Part shown: positions 6,249 through 10,719 of the stretch, piece by piece
Layout: the number at the start of each line of letters is the position of its first letter
How positions within the stretch are numbered: position 1 is the stretch's first letter
Source: an uncultured Eubacteriales bacterium
GTDB taxonomy: Bacteria; Bacillota; Clostridia; Oscillospirales; QAKW01
Assembly (NCBI GenBank): GCA_934378025.1
Contig: CAKRPM010000022.1
Coordinates: forward strand, 1-10,719
Length of the DNA stretch: 10,719 nt
Direction of reading: 5' to 3'
Notes under the pieces: model-generated
Database searches by the model: none
What the model was told of the DNA's origin: nothing
The model's input: only the letters and a program-made list of their open reading frames with translations
Position numbers and translations under genes: made by a program

Positions 6249-7031
6249 ATGCTGACAGATGCCAGACAAAAAATGATTGAAGCGATCGCCATGCGCGACG
6301 GGGAGGTCATTATCAGCCGCGTTGCCAAAGAGTTAAATGTTTCCATTGAAACCATACGTCGAGATATCAATGCTCTTTGCGCACGTAATATTCTGACAAA
6401 AGTGCACGGCGGCGCCGTGCCGGTCAACCTTCCGATTGCGGAAGCGTCCTACAACCAAAGAAAAAATACCAACAGTAAGCTGAAAAACAAGCTGGGGCAA
6501 TACGCGGCGGACATGATTCAAAACAATCAGGTCGTGGCGCTGTCCACCGGTTCAACCATTGAGGCGGTCGCCATGCACATCAACGGCGTGCAGCACATCA
6601 CCGCCATTACCAATTCTATCCCGATTTCCGAAATTTTGTGCGAATCCAACGGGCGTAACGGTTTTAACGGAAAAGTGATTTTGCTGGGCGGACGGGTCAA
6701 TTTAACCGAGCATTTAACGTATGGTCCCGCCGTAAACGAGCAGGCCGACCGTTACTATGCCGATATTTTGTTTGTCAGCGCCGGTGCCGTTAATGAAACC
6801 GGCTTGATGAGCACGGGGCCGGATGAGGGCGCCGTCAGCACCAAAATGATTGCCTGTGCCGGCAAAAAGGTATTGGTCATCGAAAGCAAAAAGCTCAGCA
6901 AACGCAGCGTTTACCGCTTTGCCACGCTGGAAGATATCGATATGGTTATCACCGACGACACACATGAAATTAATGCGGAGCTGTACAAAGCATTTACAAC
7001 CGCCGGCATTGAAGTTCATATTGTAAAATGA
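6249..7031 (+). CDS. DeoR/GlpR-family transcriptional regulator
   Basis: This 260-residue DNA-binding regulator has an N-terminal DeoR winged helix-turn-helix (about 19-45, VIISRVAKELNVSIETIRRD) and the family motif KVHGGAV (51-57). The C-terminal DeoRC sensor domain shows the phosphate-binding loop LSTGSTIEAVA (98-108), LLGGRV (145-150), SAGAV then GLMS (177-188) and IESKKLSK (211-218). Members of this family usually repress sugar or polyol genes and release DNA on binding a phosphorylated intermediate. Transcribed away from the redox operon with only 135 bp between the starts, it is probably that operon's repressor, sensing for example glycerol-3-phosphate. AAGGGGTGAG (6236-6245) provides the ribosome binding site for ATG 6249-6251, and a terminator follows directly. 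The effector is inferred from context. Confidence 0.92.
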   Translation: MLTDARQKMIEAIAMRDGEVIISRVAKELNVSIETIRRDINALCARNILTKVHGGAVPVNLPIAEASYNQRKNTNSKLKNKLGQYAADMIQNNQVVALSTGSTIEAVAMHINGVQHITAITNSIPISEILCESNGRNGFNGKVILLGGRVNLTEHLTYGPAVNEQADRYYADILFVSAGAVNETGLMSTGPDEGAVSTKMIACAGKKVLVIESKKLSKRSVYRFATLEDIDMVITDDTHEINAELYKAFTTAGIEVHIVK

Positions 7032-7042
7032 TTTTTTAAAAG

Positions 7043-7071
7043 AGAGCCCGGTTTCAACCGGGTTCTTTTTT
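7043..7071 (+). terminator. Terminator after the first DeoR gene
   Basis: AGAGCCCGGTT (7043-7053) pairs with AACCGGGTTCT (7056-7066), with one G-T pair; the two innermost pairs must open to make a 6-nt loop. It is followed by six T (7066-7071). It starts 11 nt after the stop and separates the regulator from the glycoside hydrolase gene. Confidence 0.88.
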
Positions 7072-7120
7072 ATTACAAATAGGAAGAAAGCACATAAAAT
7101 CGCCGTATGAGATGTCCGAA

Positions 7121-7130
7121 TTTTGCAAAA
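7121..7130. repeat. TTTTGCAAAA palindrome upstream of the hydrolase gene
   Basis: A perfect 10-bp palindrome lies about 80 bp upstream of the likely promoter of the hydrolase gene. It could be a regulator site, but such AT-rich palindromes also arise by chance. Confidence 0.2.
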
Positions 7131-7208
7131 ATCAAGGTGCGTTTGAATATGATATCTTAAAAAATGAACACTTTTACGACTTTTTATTTTTCGCAAGAAC
7201 TGCTACAC

Positions 7209-7217
7209 TGGTATCAT
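7209..7217 (+). promoter_or_regulatory. Possible extended -10 promoter of the hydrolase gene
   Basis: TGGTATCAT at 7209-7217 fits the extended -10 pattern TGnTATAAT with one mismatch in the hexamer. No good -35 box is seen at the proper distance (TTTCGC at 7189-7194). If used, the leader would be about 28 nt. A weak promoter like this would suggest dependence on an activator or low basal expression. Confidence 0.35.
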
Positions 7218-7251
7218 CAAAACGGTACATTACCGAAAGCAGGAGGACATT

Positions 7252-8673
7252 ATGGAACGATTGATAAAAGCATCAAAAATCACCCCGAAGCGTGCCGATC
7301 AAATTCACGACAGCAGACTGGGCATCGGCTTTGAAAAGCTGGACCGAGGATTGTTCGATCCCGAAAAAGCATACGATAAGGTGGCCGCGCTCGGCGTTAA
7401 ATGGGTGCGCATCCAATCCGGCTGGATGCGTACGGAAAAAGAAAAAGGCGTCTATGATTTTGCGTGGCTGGACGATATTGTAGACAATCTGCTTTCCCGC
7501 GGGCTGCGCCCCTGGATGAACGTCGTATACGGCAATCCGCTGTATACAAAATTCGCCGCCCCTTATTTCGGCGCGGTTGGTTGCCCGCCGGTGGATACCG
7601 AGGAGGAGCGGATCGGCTGGCACAACTACTGCATGGCTCTGTCCGAGCACTTTGCCGGGCGGGTTGAGTATTTTGAAATTTGGAACGAGCCCGATCTGGC
7701 CTACTCCTGGCGGCATGAAAACACCGTTGTGGACACCACGGGCACGCCCAACGGCACGGAATACGGTCAATTCGTAATTGCCAGTGCCAAAGCGCTCAAG
7801 GCAGGCAACAAAGAGGCCAAGGTCATCGGTTTCGCATTGGGACACCCGAGAGATCTGGCATTTCCCGCCGCCGCTCTGGAAACCGGCATGACCGACTACA
7901 TCGATGCTGCCAGCTATCATATCTATACCCTGGACAATCAGGATCGGATTGACCTGTTCAATGCCTTTGCCCGTTTGGTTCATCAGTACAATCCGAATAT
8001 TGAAATTATCCAAGGCGAAAGCGGCACGCAAAGCGATCCCCGCGGTGCCGGCGCACTGAGATGGCGCAAATGGACGCCCGAAAAGCAAATGAAATTTTTG
8101 CTGCGTCTGATGGTCACCCACCTCTCGCAAGACAATAAATTTGTTTCTTATTTTTCGGCAATGGACATGGTGGAAGCACTGCACGGAACGCTTGACGACA
8201 CGGCCAGCATGCGCGATTTCGGCTATTTCGGCGTAATCGGCGCCAGCTTTGACGAAAACGGCGTTGCCAACGGCGATTATTATGAAAAGCCCTCCTACTT
8301 TGCGCTGCAAACATTGTGCACATTATTTGCGGAGGACGCAAAACCCGCGCCGCTTTCCTACTATTTCCGCAGTGAACCCTGTAAATATATCGGCGGGTTC
8401 GACTGCACGGAGCCGACCATGGAGAAATATACTTTCACACTTTCGGACGGCAAAAAAGCACTGTGCTACTGGAACAATGTCGACATTCTGCGCGCCACCT
8501 ATGAGGGCGTTGCCTCCGTGGAAATTGCCACGAAAGAAGTTCCTCAGCTGATCGACCTTGCGGACGGTACGATTTACGATTTGCCCGAAGACATGATTGA
8601 AAAAACCGAAGCCACCGTCATCCTGCACCACATTCCCATCCGCGACTATCCGCTGATGCTCACTTGGAAATAA
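7252..8673 (+). CDS. Cytoplasmic clan-A-like glycoside hydrolase (GH39-like)
   Basis: This 473-residue protein has the features of a retaining (beta/alpha)8 glycosidase of clan GH-A. The acid/base is most likely Glu146 in FEIWNEPD (141-148), and the nucleophile Glu256 in EIIQGESGT (251-259). The 110-residue spacing suits families such as GH39. WVRIQSGW (51-58) resembles strand 2, and ASYHIYT (220-226) a substrate-binding loop. After about residue 365 a short beta-rich tail follows, as in many family members. There is no signal peptide, so it would act inside the cell on imported oligosaccharides or glycosides. AGGAGG lies 5 nt before ATG 7252-7254. The gene stands alone between two terminators. 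The substrate is unknown; beta-xylosides or related glycosides are possible, and membership of an unclassified GH-A family is equally possible. Confidence 0.8.
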   Translation: MERLIKASKITPKRADQIHDSRLGIGFEKLDRGLFDPEKAYDKVAALGVKWVRIQSGWMRTEKEKGVYDFAWLDDIVDNLLSRGLRPWMNVVYGNPLYTKFAAPYFGAVGCPPVDTEEERIGWHNYCMALSEHFAGRVEYFEIWNEPDLAYSWRHENTVVDTTGTPNGTEYGQFVIASAKALKAGNKEAKVIGFALGHPRDLAFPAAALETGMTDYIDAASYHIYTLDNQDRIDLFNAFARLVHQYNPNIEIIQGESGTQSDPRGAGALRWRKWTPEKQMKFLLRLMVTHLSQDNKFVSYFSAMDMVEALHGTLDDTASMRDFGYFGVIGASFDENGVANGDYYEKPSYFALQTLCTLFAEDAKPAPLSYYFRSEPCKYIGGFDCTEPTMEKYTFTLSDGKKALCYWNNVDILRATYEGVASVEIATKEVPQLIDLADGTIYDLPEDMIEKTEATVILHHIPIRDYPLMLTWK

Positions 8674-8678
8674 TCTAG

Positions 8679-8718
8679 AAAAATACCGGCGCTCCGAAAC
8701 GGAGCGCCGGTATTTTTT
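8679..8718. terminator. Bidirectional terminator between convergent genes
   Basis: An 18-bp perfect stem (8679-8696 with 8700-8717, GC core ACCGGCGCTCCG) closes on AAA and is flanked by A-run and T-run on opposite sides. It serves both the hydrolase gene (+) and the convergent DeoR gene (-), whose TAA stop at 8717-8719 touches it. Confidence 0.95.
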
Positions 8719-9457
8719 ATACTTCCGGGGCGTCGCCCCGAATTCGATCGGGCAACCCCTTCGGACAAAGCACGCCGGAAATGTTATTGGCCCAACACAA
8801 ATTATTATAATACAGTTTATTCAGTTTTTCACAGGTGCAAAGCAGATACGCCTTCTCGGAATATTCGATCATATAACGCCGAACGGCGTTTTCCTCTGCG
8901 GAAATATCGGTAATTCTTCCGTCGTCCGCCAATCCGCGGCAGGAGAAAAAGCAAATATCTGCATTATATCTTTTAATGGTTTCGATGGCATCCGTTTCCG
9001 AAAAAGCAAGTGATGAATTGATGACTTTGCCGCCCGTACCGATACAGTTGATGTTATACTCGCTAAGCTTTGAAAGCGCCCGAATCCCGTTGGTCAGCAC
9101 CACCAAATCCCGCTTTTCGCGCAACAGCGGAATGATCGTATACGCACTGGTAGAAGCGTCCAGAAAAACCGTATCTCCGTCATGAATCATCTGCGCCGCC
9201 ACCGCGGCGATTTTTGCCTTTTCATCCGCTTGTTCAAATTCCCGAATTAAAAAGGGCACCTTAATCTCACTCAGCGCGGTTTCGTCCAACACGGCGCCCC
9301 CGTGCGTGCGCCGCAGCAGGCGCTGCCCAGCCAAATTGTTCAAGTCGCGCCGAATGGACGGCTCGCTGGCATACAGCTCCTTGGCAAGCTGTTTTACCGT
9401 GACGCATTTTTCCCGAATTACAATTTCCAAAATGGCCTTTTCGCGATCGGCATTCAT
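8717..9457 (-). CDS. Second DeoR-family transcriptional regulator
   Basis: This 246-residue regulator has a winged helix-turn-helix at about 18-42 (CVTVKQLAKELYASEPSIRR), the family motif RTHGGAV (50-56), and a DeoRC sensor domain with LDASTSAYTII (99-109), LTNGI (121-125), GTGGKV (140-145) and CTCEKLNK (207-214). In the usual D-S-S/T-K phosphate-contact segment it has Cys-Thr-Cys-Glu-Lys, and it is unusually Cys-rich for the family. An ATG 10 codons upstream (9485-9487) is in frame, but ATG 9455-9457 is preferred because GGGAGGAG (9464-9471) lies 6 nt before it. It is divergent from the PHP/PfkB genes and convergent with the glycoside hydrolase, and probably controls one or both. The effector is likely a sugar phosphate, from family knowledge. 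Confidence 0.9.
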   Translation of the reverse strand: MNADREKAILEIVIREKCVTVKQLAKELYASEPSIRRDLNNLAGQRLLRRTHGGAVLDETALSEIKVPFLIREFEQADEKAKIAAVAAQMIHDGDTVFLDASTSAYTIIPLLREKRDLVVLTNGIRALSKLSEYNINCIGTGGKVINSSLAFSETDAIETIKRYNADICFFSCRGLADDGRITDISAEENAVRRYMIEYSEKAYLLCTCEKLNKLYYNNLCWANNISGVLCPKGLPDRIRGDAPEV

Positions 9458-9463
9458 AAAAAT

Positions 9464-9471
9464 CTCCTCCC
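9464..9471 (-). promoter_or_regulatory. Ribosome binding site fixing the second DeoR start
   Basis: GGGAGGAG on the - strand is followed by ATTTTT and ATG at 9455-9457. It lies inside the frame opened by the upstream ATG 9487, which has no comparable site. The arrangement is identical to that of the ABC binding-protein gene (GGAGGAGATTTTTATG). Confidence 0.8.
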
Positions 9472-9505
9472 TTTTTACCACGCTCATCTACACTCCAAAC
9501 GCCCG

Positions 9506-9523
9506 ACGATTCCCCGAAATCGT
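9506..9523 (-). repeat. Small hairpin in the second DeoR leader
   Basis: ACGATT (9506-9511) and AATCGT (9518-9523) form a perfect 6-bp stem with a 6-nt loop in the untranslated leader. No T-run follows, so it is not a terminator. Its function is unknown. Confidence 0.35.
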
Positions 9524-9532
9524 GCAAAAATA

Positions 9533-9577
9533 TGATCATTTGATCATTTTTTGCGGCGGCTGTTGATTAAATGATCA
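9533..9577. promoter_or_regulatory. Inverted pair of TGATCATTTRATCA operator-like sites
   Basis: TGATCATTTGATCA stands at 9533-9546 on the + strand. TGATCATTTAATCA stands on the - strand over 9564-9577, matching at 13 of 14 positions in opposite orientation. Their centres are 31 bp apart, close to three helical turns. Each box holds two TGATCA-like units 8 bp apart. The right-hand box covers the -35 hexamer of the PHP promoter, and both lie just downstream of the DeoR start point. They are very probably operators, most likely for the adjacent DeoR protein; the binding protein is inferred. Confidence 0.7.
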
Positions 9578-9591
9578 CATAGTTGTATTAT
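9563..9591 (+). promoter_or_regulatory. Promoter of the PHP-PfkB genes
   Basis: TTGATT (9563-9568) and TATTAT (9586-9591) are 17 bp apart. Its -10 box overlaps that of the divergent DeoR promoter by five bases, and its -35 box lies within one operator-like site. Transcription should start near 9598. Confidence 0.6.
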
Positions 9592-9614
9592 ACCCCTATA
9601 CGAAAAAAAGTCAA
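9587..9614 (-). promoter_or_regulatory. Promoter of the second DeoR gene
   Basis: On the - strand TTGACT (9609-9614) and a perfect TATAAT (9587-9592) are 16 bp apart. The start point should be near 9580, giving a leader of about 120 nt that includes both operator-like boxes. Confidence 0.75.
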
Positions 9615-9639
9615 TCCATGCAGCGAGGTTTTTACAGAT

Positions 9640-10455
9640 ATGTATGACTGTCATACCCATACCCAATTTTCCCATGATTCCGTCTGCCCGCCGAGCAAAA
9701 GCCTTGAAGCGGCAATTTCAAAGGGGTTGGACGGCTTTGCCCTGACCGACCACTGTGATATCGAATACTGCCTCGGGCAGGATATCAAAACGCCTATCCT
9801 GCAATCCGTCGCCGCCGCCCGCGCCCTTGACGAGCAGTCTTCCCTGACCGTGCTGAAAGGAATTGAAATCGGCGAAGCTTTATGGCATCCGTCACACGCC
9901 GAGGAGATGCTGCACAGCGCCGATTTTGACATTATTATCGGTTCGGTGCATGCCGTTCGGTACCAAAACCACACAATTCCCTTTGCCCAAATTGATTTTT
10001 CTGCCTTTTCGGAGGATGAAATCGACGCTTATTTAAAAACGTATTTTGAAGATTTGTTCGAAACCGTCGATGCTTTTGATTTTGACGTGCTGGCACATTT
10101 GACCTGCCCGCTTCGCTATATTTGCGGAAAGTTTTTCAGATCGGTAAACTTGGAGAAATATGCCGACGCTATCGCCGCCATACTGCGCCGCGTTATTGAG
10201 AAAAACATTGCCTTGGAGGTCAACACCTCATGCCTGGGCACCCCCTATTCCCGATTATTGCCGGAAGACGGCATTTTAAAAAATTATAAGCAATCGGGCG
10301 GGCAACTGATCACGCTGGGATCGGACGCGCACATCCCCCAAAATTTTGCCCACGGATTTCAAACGGCAGCGGCCGTTCTGCGGCAAATCGGATTTACACA
10401 AGCGTACTATTATAAAAATCGTACGCCCGTATCTTATTCATTGGAGGGAAAATAA
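9640..10455 (+). CDS. PHP-domain phosphoesterase, histidinol-phosphatase-like
   Basis: This 271-residue PHP hydrolase has all the expected metal ligands for a trinuclear site: CHTHTQFSHDS (4-14) with His5, His7 and Asp13; TDHCD (36-40); GIEIGE (74-79); GSVHAV (101-106); LAHLT (151-155); LEVNTS (192-197); and GSDAH (227-231). It resembles the HisJ/HisK group that dephosphorylates histidinol phosphate, but no histidine genes are near. Since its stop overlaps the start of a PfkB sugar kinase gene (TAATG), a sugar phosphate is a likelier substrate. ATG 9640-9642 is chosen because the conserved N-terminal strand begins right there. The in-frame ATG at 9583 lies inside the divergent promoter, so a longer protein is unlikely. 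The GAGG at 9625-9628 is 11 nt away, a weak ribosome binding site that may lower translation. Confidence 0.85.
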   Translation: MYDCHTHTQFSHDSVCPPSKSLEAAISKGLDGFALTDHCDIEYCLGQDIKTPILQSVAAARALDEQSSLTVLKGIEIGEALWHPSHAEEMLHSADFDIIIGSVHAVRYQNHTIPFAQIDFSAFSEDEIDAYLKTYFEDLFETVDAFDFDVLAHLTCPLRYICGKFFRSVNLEKYADAIAAILRRVIEKNIALEVNTSCLGTPYSRLLPEDGILKNYKQSGGQLITLGSDAHIPQNFAHGFQTAAAVLRQIGFTQAYYYKNRTPVSYSLEGK

Positions 10456-10719
10456 TGCAATATGATATTACGGCACTCGGCGAAATTTTAATTGATTTTA
10501 CCCCGATCGGGCAAGATGATGCGGGCGATTTGATTTTGGCCCGCAAAGCCGGCGGCGCCCCGGTAAATGTACTGGCCACCGTGGCAAAATTCGGCGGAAA
10601 AGCCGCCTTCATCGGCAAAGTCGGGGACGACATTTTGGGGAAATTCTTGCGCCGCACCCTGCTCGAATACGGCATTTGCGACAAAGGGCTTCAGACCGAT
10701 CGGACGCATAACACCACCC
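10455..10719 (+). CDS. PfkB-family carbohydrate kinase, N-terminal part
   Basis: The first 88 codons are present and the gene runs off the right edge. The peptide starts MQYDITALGEILIDF (strand 1 of the ribokinase fold), then KAGGAPVNVLATVAKFGGKA (31-50), the PfkB signature 1 region that contacts the sugar, and AFIGKVGDDILGKFL (51-65). This resembles fructokinases of the ScrK type, which phosphorylate fructose with ATP, but 2-keto-3-deoxygluconate kinase and other members cannot be excluded without the C-terminal half. ATG 10455-10457 overlaps the PHP stop by 1 nt, and GGAGGG (10443-10448) is the ribosome binding site, so the two genes are translationally coupled. Confidence 0.9.
   Translation, partial: MQYDITALGEILIDFTPIGQDDAGDLILARKAGGAPVNVLATVAKFGGKAAFIGKVGDDILGKFLRRTLLEYGICDKGLQTDRTHNTT

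Noticed and set aside
7273..8310. A 345-codon - strand open frame opposite the glycoside hydrolase
   Set aside because: The + strand gene has catalytic motifs, a ribosome binding site and a terminator; the antisense product has no motifs and no ribosome binding site.
9458..9487. N-terminal extension of the second DeoR by 10 residues
   Set aside because: The extension encodes the ribosome binding site GGGAGGAG of the downstream ATG; the helix-turn-helix domain fits the shorter protein.
9583..9639. N-terminal extension of the PHP protein by 19 residues
   Set aside because: The extension lies over both divergent promoters and the predicted start point, has no ribosome binding site, and the conserved PHP fold begins exactly at the second ATG.
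1..10719. Search by eye for CRISPR arrays, tRNAs, insertion sequences, phage genes and defence systems
   Set aside because: No regularly spaced repeats, cloverleaf sequences, transposase motifs or terminal inverted repeats were found; the window reads as metabolic and transport genes.

Overview
This window looks like an accessory metabolic region of an anaerobic Bacillota bacterium, probably Clostridia and possibly an Oscillospirales-type gut organism. That assignment is inferred. It rests on strong GGAGG-type ribosome binding sites, near-consensus TTGACA/TATAAT promoters, a lipoprotein-anchored amino-acid uptake system, a glycerol-3-phosphate-dehydrogenase-like operon ending in a DUF1667 gene, and DeoR-family regulators. 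No rRNA, tRNA, CRISPR array, phage gene or transposase was seen.

Layout. (1) Positions 1-176: the 3' end of a HAD-like hydrolase on the + strand and its terminator. A possible tiny Cys-containing ORF on the - strand (174-317) lies between two terminators. (2) Positions 357-2791: a complete polar amino-acid ABC importer operon on the - strand. Its order is binding lipoprotein, permease, ATPase, with a near-perfect promoter, a leader of about 120 nt, a hairpin between the first two genes and a strong terminator. (3) Positions 2982-6172: a three-gene redox operon on the - strand, comprising a GlpA/LhgO-like FAD oxidoreductase with a C-terminal BFD-type [2Fe-2S] domain, a second FAD/NAD(P) oxidoreductase and a DUF1667 protein with a CxxCxxxC...C pattern. 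A DeoR/GlpR-type regulator (6249-7031) is divergently transcribed from it. (4) Positions 7252-8717: a monocistronic cytoplasmic clan-A-like glycoside hydrolase that converges on a second DeoR regulator through a shared bidirectional terminator. (5) Positions 8717-10719: that second DeoR gene is divergent from a PHP-family phosphoesterase gene, which overlaps by 1 nt (TAATG) a PfkB sugar kinase gene cut off by the window end.

How the parts may work together (inference): the ABC operon imports a polar amino acid. The redox operon would oxidise glycerol-3-phosphate or a related hydroxy-acid, passing electrons through Fe-S centres, under control of the divergent DeoR protein. The glycoside hydrolase, second DeoR, PHP phosphatase and PfkB kinase could form a small sugar-utilisation locus. 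In the second DeoR/PHP intergenic region the two promoters share one -10 element, and next to it is a pair of inverted TGATCATTTRATCA sites whose centres are 31 bp apart. This is the most distinctive regulatory structure in the window.
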